Assembly (NCBI GenBank): GCA_016787085.1
Contig: JAEUVJ010000031.1
Coordinates: forward strand, 100,273-164,272
Origin: Chitinophagaceae bacterium
GTDB lineage: Bacteria > Bacteroidota > Bacteroidia > Chitinophagales > Chitinophagaceae
Direction of reading: 5' to 3'
DNA: 64,000 nt
The notes under the pieces were generated by a model. It saw only the letters and a program-made list of their open reading frames with translations, did no database searches and was not told the DNA's origin. The position numbers and the translations under genes were made by a program. How positions within the stretch are numbered: the first letter of the stretch is position 1; every line of letters begins with the position of its first letter. Of the stretch, positions 25,489 to 34,013 are shown piece by piece.

Positions 25489-26988
25489 ATGAATCGCCAC
25501 TCCATGATACAACAACTCTCCGCCACTCCCGAATGGGATATCTGTATCATTGGAGGCGGGGCTACGGGATTAGGCACGGCCGTTGACGCCGCTACCAGGG
25601 GATTCAAAACCGTTTTATTCGAACAGCACGATTTTGCCAAAGGCACTTCCTCCCGCTCTACCAAACTGGTACATGGCGGTGTCCGCTATTTACAGCAGGG
25701 CAATATCAAACTGGTGATGGAAGCGCTGAAGGAAAGAGGTCTCTTAATTAAGAATGCACCTCACCTCGTACATAACCAGAAATTTGTTGTACCGAATTAC
25801 AAATGGTGGGAAGGTCCCTTTTACGGCATCGGTTTGAAGATCTATGACTGGATGGCGGGCAAACTTGGATTGGGTCCTTCTCAGTTCTTATCCAAAGAAG
25901 AAACACTGGCACTAGCCCCCACACTTGACCCGGAAGGATTACGCGGAGGTATCGTTTATCACGACGGGCAGTTCGATGATGCAAGACTGGCGATCAACCT
26001 GGCACAAACAGCGGCAGCACATCATGCGGCTTTACTGAATTACTTTCCTGTCACCGGTTTATTGAAAGCACATAAGAAAGTATGCGGGGTTAAAGCGAAA
26101 GATCATTTCACCGATAAGGAATACGAGATAAAAAGTAAAGTGGTCATCAATGCGACAGGCGTTTTTACGGATGCTGTGATGAACATGGATGAACCGAAGC
26201 ACAAACAAATGATATCCCCGAGCCAGGGTATTCACCTCGTAGTGGATAAGGAATTTTTACCGGGCAACACGGGCATCATGATCCCGAGGACAGATGATGG
26301 CAGGGTATTGTTTGCCGTGCCCTGGCATGATAAAATAGTTCTTGGCACCACCGATACCCCTGTCAAAACAAAAGACCCGGCTTCATTGCTTGAGCCTGTA
26401 CCGCTGAAAGAGGAAATTGATTTTATCCTGACACATATCGGCCGTTATCTTTCCAAAGACCCGCAGTTAGCAGATGTAAAAAGTATGTTCGCCGGGTTGC
26501 GGCCACTGGTAAAAGGCAGCAGTAAGAAAACAGCAGCGTTGTCAAGAGATCACCTCATTTCGATATCTGGTTCAGGATTGATCACCGTCACCGGTGGTAA
26601 GTGGACCACTTACCGGAAGATGGCAGAAGATGTCGTCAATATCGCTATGGAGAAAAATGGTTTATCACAAAAAGCCTGTATCACCCGGGAGCTGAAATTA
26701 TATGGCCATGACCAGCCTGCCATACCTGCTGCCCTGCCCGGTCTGCCGGATGAAAGAATACAGGCGATGATTAAAACAGCGGTGCAGGAAGAAATGTGCA
26801 TGACCGTGGAAGATCTTCTTTCGAGAAGAACAAGGAGCCTGCTGCTTGATGCCAAAGCTGCTATGGCGTCGGCCCCCGCTGCAGCCACTATCATGGCGAA
26901 AGAAATGAACAGGGATAACCACTGGGAAAAAGAACAAATCAATACCTTTAATGCTATTGCCAGGCATTATCTTCCTGCTATAAACTGA
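25489..26988 (+). CDS. glpD: FAD-dependent glycerol-3-phosphate dehydrogenase
   Basis: Oxidises glycerol-3-phosphate to dihydroxyacetone phosphate at the membrane surface and passes electrons to quinone. The 499-residue protein has the dinucleotide-binding motif IIGGGATGLGTAVDAATRG (about 20-38), the FAD-family segment GTSSRSTKLVHGGVRYL (about 52-68) and the GLRPLVKGSSKKTAALSRDH stretch. The ATG at 25489 is used; MIQQLS at residue 6 is an alternative. It is followed five bases later by glpF. Confidence 0.96.
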   Translation: MNRHSMIQQLSATPEWDICIIGGGATGLGTAVDAATRGFKTVLFEQHDFAKGTSSRSTKLVHGGVRYLQQGNIKLVMEALKERGLLIKNAPHLVHNQKFVVPNYKWWEGPFYGIGLKIYDWMAGKLGLGPSQFLSKEETLALAPTLDPEGLRGGIVYHDGQFDDARLAINLAQTAAAHHAALLNYFPVTGLLKAHKKVCGVKAKDHFTDKEYEIKSKVVINATGVFTDAVMNMDEPKHKQMISPSQGIHLVVDKEFLPGNTGIMIPRTDDGRVLFAVPWHDKIVLGTTDTPVKTKDPASLLEPVPLKEEIDFILTHIGRYLSKDPQLADVKSMFAGLRPLVKGSSKKTAALSRDHLISISGSGLITVTGGKWTTYRKMAEDVVNIAMEKNGLSQKACITRELKLYGHDQPAIPAALPGLPDERIQAMIKTAVQEEMCMTVEDLLSRRTRSLLLDAKAAMASAPAAATIMAKEMNRDNHWEKEQINTFNAIARHYLPAIN

Positions 26989-26993
26989 TTGCT

Positions 26994-27701
26994 ATGTCAC
27001 CATTTACCGGCGAATTTATCGGAACGGCTTTGCTGATCACCATGGGCGGCGGCGTGGTGGCCAATGTTGTGCTGAACAAAACAAAAGGAAACAACAGCGG
27101 ATGGATCGTTATCACCTTCGGATGGGCGATGGCAGTATTCCTTGGTGTATACGCATCCAATTCACTGGGAGGCAGCGGGCATCTGAACCCGGCGGTCACT
27201 GTTGCCTTAGCTGCCTTTGGCGATTTTGACAAGTCCTTATTGCTTACTTATCTCCTGGCACAGTTTGCCGGGGCTTTTACAGGGGCTGTTATAGTATGGC
27301 TTGCCTATAAACAGCACTTTGATGAAACAACGGACAAAGACCTGAAGCTCGCTATTTTTTGTACAGGACCTGCCATACGCAACCCGATATATAATTTGCT
27401 GACCGAGATCATCGGCACATTTGTCTTACTGTTTGGCGCATTAGCCATGTCAAAGTCTAAAGATACATTGGGCGCTTTGGATGCATTACCTGTTGCCCTG
27501 CTGGTATTAGGTATCGGCTTGTCATTGGGCGGGCCTACCGGTTATGCCATCAACCCGGCGAGAGATCTTGGACCACGTATTGCTCATTTTATTTTACCTA
27601 TCGGGGTAAAAAGAGACAGCGACTGGGGTTATGCGTGGGTGCCGGTGGTGGGGCCGGTGATCGGAGCGGTACTGGCGGCGCTTGTGTTTAAAGCGATTTA
27701 G
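26994..27701 (+). CDS. glpF: Glycerol facilitator / aquaporin (MIP family)
   Basis: A 235-residue channel with six transmembrane helices and the two NPA signatures: GHLNPAVTVALA (about 63-74) and YAINPARDLGPRI (about 182-194). The aspartate after the second NPA-R (NPARD) is the residue that marks glycerol-conducting members. Gene order behind glpK and glpD supports glycerol uptake. The last about 50 bases recur almost unchanged at 28536-28589. Confidence 0.94.
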   Translation: MSPFTGEFIGTALLITMGGGVVANVVLNKTKGNNSGWIVITFGWAMAVFLGVYASNSLGGSGHLNPAVTVALAAFGDFDKSLLLTYLLAQFAGAFTGAVIVWLAYKQHFDETTDKDLKLAIFCTGPAIRNPIYNLLTEIIGTFVLLFGALAMSKSKDTLGALDALPVALLVLGIGLSLGGPTGYAINPARDLGPRIAHFILPIGVKRDSDWGYAWVPVVGPVIGAVLAALVFKAI

Positions 27702-27774
27702 TGAAGCTTCAGGGTAATACACCTGGCATAAAAAGAGGTTAGTTAAATACAGACCAAGCCGGCCTTTAAACAAA

Positions 27775-28449
27775 ATGAGTATAGTACAAACCATTATCAG
27801 GCTATTAAGTTTTAAGATCACCCGTGAAGAAATACTGCAGTTCAATAAAGGCCACCTCGTGGCCGGTCTTATTGGAACATGGATCGTTGGAATGGGGAGG
27901 TATTGGGACGATAAAAAGGCCAGTCTATTACAACACCTGGGGCTGGGCTCTGTAATCTACATTTTTATTTTGGCTGGTTTTATCTGGATCATCCTGAAGC
28001 CTTTTTTGATTGATAAATGGAGTTATTTTACTGTACTGGTCTTTATATCCCTTACCTCCTTTCCGGCGATCTTTTATGCAATCCCTGTTGAACGCTTTTT
28101 TTCAACCCGGGTGGCAAACACAATGAATGTTTGGTTTCTTGCGATTGTTGCCGCCTGGAGACTTGGATTACTTTATCATTTCCTCAAACATTTTACAGGA
28201 CTAAGTGCAGGCAATATCTTAACTGTCACACTCATGCCGATCTGCCTGATCATCTCAGTTCTGACCCTCCTCAATCTTCATCAGGTTGTTTTTGAAGTTA
28301 TGGGAGGAATAAGAAATCCTTCTCCTCACGACAGTTCCTACATGGTTCTTATGATTTTAACTGGTCTTTCCGCAATACTAACTCCAATTCTATTGATAGC
28401 GTATGGAGTGGGTATATATGAAAGGCATAAAAGGAAAAACAAGGGCTGA
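27775..28449 (+). CDS. Hypothetical polytopic membrane protein
   Basis: A 224-residue protein with about six hydrophobic helices, resembling Yip1-like membrane proteins in layout (N-terminal FKITREEILQFNKGHLVAGL, then helices). I do not recognise the family firmly. It is flanked on both sides by copies of the glpF 3' end (27610-27701 intact, 28485-28589 decayed), so it may have arrived with, or been separated by, a duplication event. No signal peptide or enzymatic motif is visible. Confidence 0.6.
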   Translation: MSIVQTIIRLLSFKITREEILQFNKGHLVAGLIGTWIVGMGRYWDDKKASLLQHLGLGSVIYIFILAGFIWIILKPFLIDKWSYFTVLVFISLTSFPAIFYAIPVERFFSTRVANTMNVWFLAIVAAWRLGLLYHFLKHFTGLSAGNILTVTLMPICLIISVLTLLNLHQVVFEVMGGIRNPSPHDSSYMVLMILTGLSAILTPILLIAYGVGIYERHKRKNKG

Positions 28450-28484
28450 CCTGCTATACTCATTCAAGGAGAGCAATGGTGTTT

Positions 28485-28589
28485 TATCTTAGCGTTAAAT
28501 GAGATAGCGACTACGGTTATAGTTGGATATCTGTTGTGGGGCCGGTGATCGGGGCGGTACTGGCGGCGCTTGTGTTTAAGGCGATTTAG
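28485..28589 (+). pseudogene. Decayed copy of the glpF 3' end
   Basis: From about 28503 the DNA encodes DSDYGYSWISVVGPVIGAVL and on to the stop, matching glpF's own C-terminus DSDWGYAWVPVVGPVIGAVL. The last 54 bases up to TAG differ from glpF at only two positions. Immediately upstream an in-frame TGA replaces the glpF arginine codon and gaps appear, so the fragment cannot be expressed as part of a channel. It is in direct orientation, 888 bases downstream of the glpF stop. Confidence 0.85.
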
Positions 28590-28676
28590 TAAATCATGAC
28601 GCTGGTGCGTATTTTCGCTGGCTATCGGTATAAAATTGTACAAGCAGTGTCGCATATTTATAAGTAACCGGCAATT

Positions 28677-29147
28677 ATGAAACCTACCTTCAGTCGATAT
28701 GCTATTTTTAATTTGGTCCTTATAACGATTTGCTTAATTACGATTATTTTTGGCGACGACTTGCCTCTTGAATTTGCCGAACCAACTATGCGATCCATAT
28801 ATTTCGTTATACTGTGTATTGTTTTGCCGGTTAGCATTATTTGGACAGGTAATCAAATCTTTCATTTCAAATCAAATGCTTTTGCAATTATCATCATACT
28901 AATTTCAGTTCCGATTATAATTATTTCGTTTTTCAAAAAAACGATGTGTGACTCAACTGATAAGATCATTTATACAAACCGCACCAACTCCTCAATTATT
29001 GTTGCAAGAAGCTTTGGCTGTGGTGCCTGGGACAGTGATTTTCCAAAATACAGCTATTACAAAAAGACTCCGTTCCTGGGTGTTTTCTATTTTAAAACGA
29101 CAGTGGATACATCAAGAGTAGATAAATCGGCCTGGATACAGCAATAA
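28677..29147 (+). CDS. Hypothetical AT-rich membrane protein
   Basis: A 156-residue protein with three hydrophobic N-terminal helices (about 10-95) and a polar C-terminus containing SFGCGAWDSDFPKYSYYKK. The gene is AT-rich (17 of 60 bases G or C at 28921-28980), unlike its neighbours, suggesting recent acquisition. The family is not recognised. It lies just downstream of the decayed glpF tail and 10 bases from the convergent aminotransferase. Confidence 0.55.
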   Translation: MKPTFSRYAIFNLVLITICLITIIFGDDLPLEFAEPTMRSIYFVILCIVLPVSIIWTGNQIFHFKSNAFAIIIILISVPIIIISFFKKTMCDSTDKIIYTNRTNSSIIVARSFGCGAWDSDFPKYSYYKKTPFLGVFYFKTTVDTSRVDKSAWIQQ

Positions 29148-29157
29148 ACAACTGCCA

Positions 29158-30330
29158 CTAACAAGCCCTCCCAATCACTTCACAAGCCTTCCTGATCTGC
29201 TCTTCCGTTATCACCAGCGGCGGCGATATCCGCAAACAGTTGGAGGCAAATAAGAACCAGTCCGTCAATACTTCCTGGTGAATACAGCTGTCAATGACCT
29301 TTTTATTCGTCTCAAACGAATCAAACTCCACGGCCAGCCATAGACCAAATGAACGGATGGCTTTTATTTTCGGAGAAACCAGTAAGGAAAGGAATAATTG
29401 TTCCTTTTGTTTCACTGTCCGGATCATGCCTTCTTCCAGCAGGGCTTTCATAGCAGCCATACCGGCGGCGCAGCAAACCGGGTGGCCGCCAAACGTAGTG
29501 ATATGGCCAAGTACCGGTGCATCGGTCAATGCATACATAAGTTTCCTGTCAGCAATAAAAGCGCCGAGCGGCATCCCGCCGCCCAGGGCCTTGCCCAGTA
29601 ACAGCATATCAGGGACGATACCAAAATGTTCAAAGCCCCAGAGTTTACCGGTTCTTCCAAAACCGGTCTGTATCTCATCCAGCACCAGTAATGTCCCGGT
29701 CTCTGTGCATTTCTTCCGCAACGCCTGCATCCATTCCAAAGAAGGAACGATGATGCCCGCCTCGGCCTGCACCGTCTCGGCGACTACACAGGCGGTCCGT
29801 TCTGTTATTTCTTTCAGCGATGCAAAAGAATTATACTCCCCGTGTAAAACATCCGGCAGTAAAGGCCGGAAAGCATTACGCCAGTATTCATCACCTATGA
29901 TGCTCAGCGCTCCCTGTGTGGACCCGTGATAGGAATGATTGAACGCAATGATCTGTGTCCGGTTCGTCATCCGCTTGGCGAGTTTCATGGCGCCTTCCAC
30001 CGCTTCGGCGCCGGAGTTGGTGAAATACACGGAATCCAGGGAAGCCGGTAAATGATCCGTCAGCAGTTTGGCATACTGCACCTGCGGCGTTTCTACAAAT
30101 TCGCCATAGACCATGATGTGGAGATACGCCTCTGCCTGCCTGTTTATCGCTTCGATCACTTTCGGGTGGCGGTGACCCACATTAGCCACACTGATACCCC
30201 CGATGAGGTCAATGTATTCTTTCCCGGCTGCATCATACAGCAGTGCCCCTTCCGCCTTTACGATCTCCAGCGCTAAGGGAGAGGGGGAGGTCTGTGCAAC
30301 ATGCTTCAGGAAAAGTTCACGCTGGTTCAT
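29158..30330 (-). CDS. Class III pyridoxal-phosphate aminotransferase (acetylornithine/4-aminobutyrate type)
   Basis: A 390-residue fold-type I aminotransferase. The PLP lysine is K247 in LLLGKALGGG; DEIQTGFGRTG (218-228) contains the conserved aspartate contacting the pyridine nitrogen; FTNSGAEAVEGAMKLA (103-118) is the phosphate-binding region. Class III enzymes use ornithine, acetylornithine, 4-aminobutyrate or other omega-amino donors. The neighbours are not arginine genes, so a generic name is kept. It is monocistronic on the minus strand. Confidence 0.9.
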   Translation of the reverse strand: MNQRELFLKHVAQTSPSPLALEIVKAEGALLYDAAGKEYIDLIGGISVANVGHRHPKVIEAINRQAEAYLHIMVYGEFVETPQVQYAKLLTDHLPASLDSVYFTNSGAEAVEGAMKLAKRMTNRTQIIAFNHSYHGSTQGALSIIGDEYWRNAFRPLLPDVLHGEYNSFASLKEITERTACVVAETVQAEAGIIVPSLEWMQALRKKCTETGTLLVLDEIQTGFGRTGKLWGFEHFGIVPDMLLLGKALGGGMPLGAFIADRKLMYALTDAPVLGHITTFGGHPVCCAAGMAAMKALLEEGMIRTVKQKEQLFLSLLVSPKIKAIRSFGLWLAVEFDSFETNKKVIDSCIHQEVLTDWFLFASNCLRISPPLVITEEQIRKACEVIGRAC

Positions 30331-30402
30331 GATTCAAATATCGTTCATTACAGCAAACCTGTACGGCTGTGGGCGGGAGAAGGGTGTATTCCAAATTTTC
30401 GT

Positions 30403-30493
30403 TTGGGCTAAAGCCCATTTGGTTTCTTCTTTATTGCCCGGCCTTTAAAGGCCGGGCAATAAAAGCATACTTAGCACCCGGGCTTTAGCCCAA
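30403..30493. repeat. Nested inverted repeat with a perfect 34-base palindrome
   Basis: The outer arms TTGGGCTAAAGCCC (30403-30416) and GGGCTTTAGCCCAA (30480-30493) are exact reverse complements. Each arm is itself a small hairpin. Between them, 30430-30463 is a perfect 34-base palindrome with the half TTTATTGCCCGGCCTTT. The whole could fold into a cruciform or a clover of three hairpins and might serve as a bidirectional terminator or an interspersed element. Confidence 0.92.
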
Positions 30494-30558
30494 TATACCT
30501 ATTTCGGCAGCGATAATTAATTTGAACTGCACCCGCGAGAAGGCAAAGACCACGCAAT

Positions 30559-30576
30559 CCTTCGACAAGTTCAGGA
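30559..30576. repeat. Degenerate CCTTCGAC...TCAGGA repeat
   Basis: CCTTCGACAAGTTCAGGA belongs by appearance to the same broad class as the elements at 7444 and 8491 but in the reverse orientation. Only its ends (CCTTCGA and TCAGG) agree. Confidence 0.4.
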
Positions 30577-30685
30577 GCAAAGAATTTATCTAATTTGCAC
30601 TTTGCTTTATAACTCTTGAACAGAACCTATCGGGATTAACAGAGTGAAGCGCTAACTTTAAACATTTAAACTTTCAACCACACCC

Positions 30686-31210
30686 ATGCCCGTCATACTT
30701 CCTGTAGAGAACAAACACCCGCAATTCGGCCAGAACGTATTTATTGCCTCCAATGCCACCATCGTCGGCGACGTGGTGACCGGTGACGACTGCAGTTTCT
30801 GGTTCAATGCCGTTGTCCGCGGCGATGTGAATTTTATCCGTATAGGTAATAAAGTGAATATCCAGGACGGGGCCTGTATCCACTGCACCTACCAGCGTTG
30901 CGGCACCACGATCGGCAACAATGTCTCCATCGGGCACAATGCCATCGTGCATGGCTGCGAACTCAAGGACAATGTGCTGGTAGGGATGGGCGCTATCATC
31001 ATGGACAATGCGGTAGTGCACAGCAATACGATTATTGCCGCCGGCGCTGTAGTACTCGAGGGCACTATTTGCGACAGCGGGAGCATCTATGCCGGCGTAC
31101 CGGCCAAAAAGGTGAAAGACATTTCGGCCGAAAAAGTCAGCGGTGAGATCAACCGCATAGCCAATAATTACGTTAAATATGCGGACTGGTTCAGGGAAAA
31201 ACAGCAATAA
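30686..31210 (+). CDS. Gamma-carbonic-anhydrase family protein
   Basis: A 174-residue left-handed beta-helix protein built from hexapeptide repeats (FIASNATIVGDVVTGDD onward). The metal ligands expected of gamma carbonic anhydrases are suggested by H in CIHCTYQ, IGHNAIVHG (two histidines). It forms trimers in the family and hydrates CO2, or acts as a related acyltransferase-like protein (YrdA/PaaY). Activity is not certain for this branch. Confidence 0.88.
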   Translation: MPVILPVENKHPQFGQNVFIASNATIVGDVVTGDDCSFWFNAVVRGDVNFIRIGNKVNIQDGACIHCTYQRCGTTIGNNVSIGHNAIVHGCELKDNVLVGMGAIIMDNAVVHSNTIIAAGAVVLEGTICDSGSIYAGVPAKKVKDISAEKVSGEINRIANNYVKYADWFREKQQ

Positions 31211-31339
31211 GCAATTGACAATAAGCCTTCAGTATCTCATTTTGCCAATTGCCTGTTGCCCCTTGTCATGGTAGTTTTACTCTGGCACAGGCAATTATTA
31301 AATTGTAAATTCGTTATGACAGTTATAGAAAATACACCA

Positions 31340-31525
31340 ATGAAAAAACCAGTTTTAATTGTAACCATTCTCAGTTTTTTTGTGATGACGGCAACGTCAT
31401 GCAGCCTGTTCAAAAAAGGATCGGGTTGTCCGACCAACGGTAAGAATGTTGGCGCCGAAAAACTGGTGAGCGGCGATCCGGCAGCCGAAAAGGCAGCACG
31501 GAAAGCAAAGAAGTTCAAGAGCTGA
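31340..31525 (+). CDS. Small lipoprotein (61 aa)
   Basis: The precursor begins MKKPVLIVTILSFFVM and has a lipobox ending TATSC, so the mature lipoprotein is about 40 residues: SLFKKGSGCPTNGKNVG then a basic helix rich in Ala and Lys. An in-frame ATG at 31316 adds eight residues but would precede the basic n-region, so 31340 is preferred. A second cysteine (GCPTNG) is the only other striking feature. The family is not recognised. Confidence 0.7.
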   Translation: MKKPVLIVTILSFFVMTATSCSLFKKGSGCPTNGKNVGAEKLVSGDPAAEKAARKAKKFKS

Positions 31526-31615
31526 TCGCAGATTAATTTCAGATTAAGTGCAGCGATTGCTTCCGTACCCGGGTCTAATAGTAAACAACCATCAAACACT
31601 TAAACTTTATTTACT

Positions 31616-31948
31616 ATGGGCCTTACCCTACGAACAACTCTGGGATGCACCGAAGCCATCATTGCTGATGACGGCGGTCTCAAAAGATTCTACCAGGTAG
31701 CAGACATCCTCAACAACGATTTCCGCATTCATTTTATCCACAAAGAAGACGATTTCGATGCTATTGACTGGGAGTTCAAATACAAAGGACACCAGATGAC
31801 GCTTCATTACAGCATCTATAACGGTATTTCTCTTTTCCCGACAAAGACCCGTGATGCATTGAACAAAGACAATAAGGCGGTGGTTGACCTGGCCAACCAG
31901 ATCGAGAATAAGCTGTTCAATATAGAGAACAGGAGAAATATTGCGTAG
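31616..31948 (+). CDS. Hypothetical cytosolic protein (110 aa)
   Basis: A compact soluble alpha/beta protein with no signal peptide or membrane helix. Notable segments are IHFIHKEDDFDAIDWEFKYK and a helical C-terminus. I do not recognise the family. The start ATG 31616 has no competitor. It follows the small lipoprotein by 90 bases and converges on rsgA. Confidence 0.65.
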   Translation: MGLTLRTTLGCTEAIIADDGGLKRFYQVADILNNDFRIHFIHKEDDFDAIDWEFKYKGHQMTLHYSIYNGISLFPTKTRDALNKDNKAVVDLANQIENKLFNIENRRNIA

Positions 31949-32025
31949 AATATATTTTCGCCGGCTTTCGTACTGCTATCGGCTATTGTTGCGTCGCACA
32001 CTTCATCTTTCTGTACGCTAATGGG

Positions 32026-32952
32026 CTAATAGGTCTTTGCTTCTATCGAATCAAGAATATTGACATAGCTGACATACCTGTCTTCGGATATCTCTCCATC
32101 CACCACAGCCTGTTTTACAGCACAGCCCGGTTCATTTACATGCAAACAGTTATTGAACTGGCAGTTCACCAACCGTTCCCGCATCTCCGGAAAATAATGT
32201 GACACTTCCTGTTTCTCAATATCCACGAGGCCGAATTCCCGCATACCCGGTGTGTCAATGATACTGCCTCCGCCGGGCAGATCGAACATCTCGGCAAACG
32301 TAGTCGTGTGCTGTCCTTTGCCGCTCCAGCCGCTGATCTCTCCCGTCTTCAGCTCCGCATCTGGCAGTATCACATTGAGCAAAGAGGATTTGCCCACACC
32401 GCTATGGCCACTGATCAGGGTGGTCTTGCCCGTCAGTTCTTTCTTTATTTCCTCTATCCCTTCCTGGTTGGCCGCACTGGCAAGAAAAACTTTATACCCT
32501 ACCCGCTCATATATATCTTTCCATTGTTCATACTTCTCCGTTTCTTTCTTCCTGTGAAGGTCCGATTTATTGAAAACAATGATAGCGGGCACATGGTACA
32601 TCTCAGAAGCCACCAGGAAACGGTCAATAAAACCCTGCGAGGTGCGGGGTTCTTTTAAGGTAGCCACCAGCAATGACTGGTCGAGATTGGCTGCTACAAT
32701 ATGGTGCTGGTGCTTATACCTCGGCGATTGCCGGTTGATGTAATTTCTTCTTGTTAGGATCTCTGTAATGATCGCTGTTTCTTCGGTCTCATCCTCTACA
32801 TCAATATCCACTTCGTCCCCTACAGCTACCGGGTTGGTGCTGGTGATCTCGTCAATCTTAAAAACACCCTTCATACGGGCATTATGCCATCGGCCCGTTC
32901 CATCCTTCACCGTGTACCAGCTTCCGGTTGATTTGTAAACTATTGCTTTCAT
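32026..32952 (-). CDS. rsgA: Small ribosomal subunit biogenesis GTPase RsgA
   Basis: Late-stage 30S assembly GTPase with a circularly permuted G domain. The 308-residue protein has an N-terminal OB fold (about 1-70), then NKSD (G4, about 138-141) before GHSGVGKSSLLN (G1, about 182-193) and DTPGMREFGL (G3). The C-terminal zinc-binding cluster is seen in CQFNNCLHVNEPGCAVK. Upstream, TAATTTAG (one mismatch to the -7 box) ends seven bases before the ATG. Confidence 0.96.
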   Translation of the reverse strand: MKAIVYKSTGSWYTVKDGTGRWHNARMKGVFKIDEITSTNPVAVGDEVDIDVEDETEETAIITEILTRRNYINRQSPRYKHQHHIVAANLDQSLLVATLKEPRTSQGFIDRFLVASEMYHVPAIIVFNKSDLHRKKETEKYEQWKDIYERVGYKVFLASAANQEGIEEIKKELTGKTTLISGHSGVGKSSLLNVILPDAELKTGEISGWSGKGQHTTTFAEMFDLPGGGSIIDTPGMREFGLVDIEKQEVSHYFPEMRERLVNCQFNNCLHVNEPGCAVKQAVVDGEISEDRYVSYVNILDSIEAKTY

Positions 32953-32999
32953 CAGGCCGCTAAATTACAGGAATGAGAATGAATGAAGGATGCCGGTGA

Positions 33000-34013
33000 T
33001 CAGGGGAACTTTCTGAAAACGGTCAGGCGCAATAGTATTTCAAGAAAAACAAATCCCAGGGCAGCCAGCACGAAGGGCAGGAACCTTTCCTCATACCGTT
33101 TGAAAGAAATGACCTCTACTTTGGATCTTTCCAGTTTGTCTATCTGGTCGTAGATGTATTGCAATGCTTCCTTATCCTTTGCCCGGAAGTAACGTCCGCC
33201 TGTTTGTTCTGCTATGTTCTGCAAAAGCTGGACATCTATGAAATCAATGGCGGGATTCTTAGGAGCAGGTGTATTCTCCTGTCTTTCCACGATAGTAGAG
33301 GGCATGGCTCCCATTCCTATCGTATAGACCCTGACCCCCTTTGTTTTGGCGATCTCCAGCGCTGTCAGTGGATCTATCAGTCGTGTTTCAGGCGGGTCTT
33401 CCTTGCCATCGGTCAGCAGGATGATCACTTTACTTTTGGAACTGCTTTCGGACAACCTGTCCACCGCAGTAGCCAGGCCTTCGCCGATCACGGTGCCGTC
33501 CATCAGGTATTTCCGGCTTTGCAACGACAATACCTGTTCCAGTAATGTGTTCTTATCGGTAGTAAGCGGTACCTGCGAAAATGCTTCACCGGAAAAGATG
33601 ACCAGGCCGATACGGTCAACCGGCCGGCTACGGATGAAATCGGCGGCTACTTCCTTGGCTACTTCCAGCCTCGAAGGCGAGATATCAGAGGATAGCATAC
33701 TGCCGCTTACGTCCATGCATAAAACAATGTCAATTCCTTCTCCCTCCGTCTGCGACTGGTCATTTCTTTTTTGTGGTCTTGCCAATGCCAGTATAAGAGA
33801 ACTGATAGCCAGCAGGCGAAGGATAAATGGAAGATGCCTGAACCGGTTCTTCGCAGTTGATACGGTAAATGACTGTATGGCTGACACCCGGATCGTCGCC
33901 TGCTTCTGGTTATACTTTTTTACATACCACCATATCAAAACCGGTATCCACGCAAACTGTGCGAACACCAGCGGCTGGGCAAAATCTATTTCTTTTAACC
34001 AATTGTACAGCAT
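33000..34013 (-). CDS. batA: BatA: von Willebrand factor A domain membrane protein
   Basis: A 337-residue protein with N-terminal transmembrane helices, a VWA domain with the metal-adhesion motif DVSGSMLSSD (about 100-109) and LTDGKEDPPETR, and a C-terminal helix (about 310-332). This is the typical BatA layout of Bacteroides aerotolerance operons, where the proteins are partners of a MoxR AAA ATPase. Its start overlaps the stop of the upstream BatD-like gene by one base. No batB, batC or batE follows. Confidence 0.9.
   Translation of the reverse strand: MLYNWLKEIDFAQPLVFAQFAWIPVLIWWYVKKYNQKQATIRVSAIQSFTVSTAKNRFRHLPFILRLLAISSLILALARPQKRNDQSQTEGEGIDIVLCMDVSGSMLSSDISPSRLEVAKEVAADFIRSRPVDRIGLVIFSGEAFSQVPLTTDKNTLLEQVLSLQSRKYLMDGTVIGEGLATAVDRLSESSSKSKVIILLTDGKEDPPETRLIDPLTALEIAKTKGVRVYTIGMGAMPSTIVERQENTPAPKNPAIDFIDVQLLQNIAEQTGGRYFRAKDKEALQYIYDQIDKLERSKVEVISFKRYEERFLPFVLAALGFVFLEILLRLTVFRKFP

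Larger units (their letters stand above)
30331..30685. other. 355-base spacer without a gene, rich in palindromes
   Basis: No convincing coding frame was seen. The spacer holds the nested inverted repeat at 30403-30493, a degenerate CCTTCGAC...TTCAGGA repeat at 30559-30576, and about 100 bases of ordinary AT-rich sequence before the carbonic anhydrase gene, including TAACTTTA (30653-30660), one mismatch from a -7 box. Confidence 0.7.

Noticed and set aside
30902..31146. Alternative plus-strand frame rich in Arg and Cys inside the carbonic anhydrase gene
   Set aside because: It is an out-of-frame shadow of a hexapeptide-repeat gene; the periodic codons create the frame.
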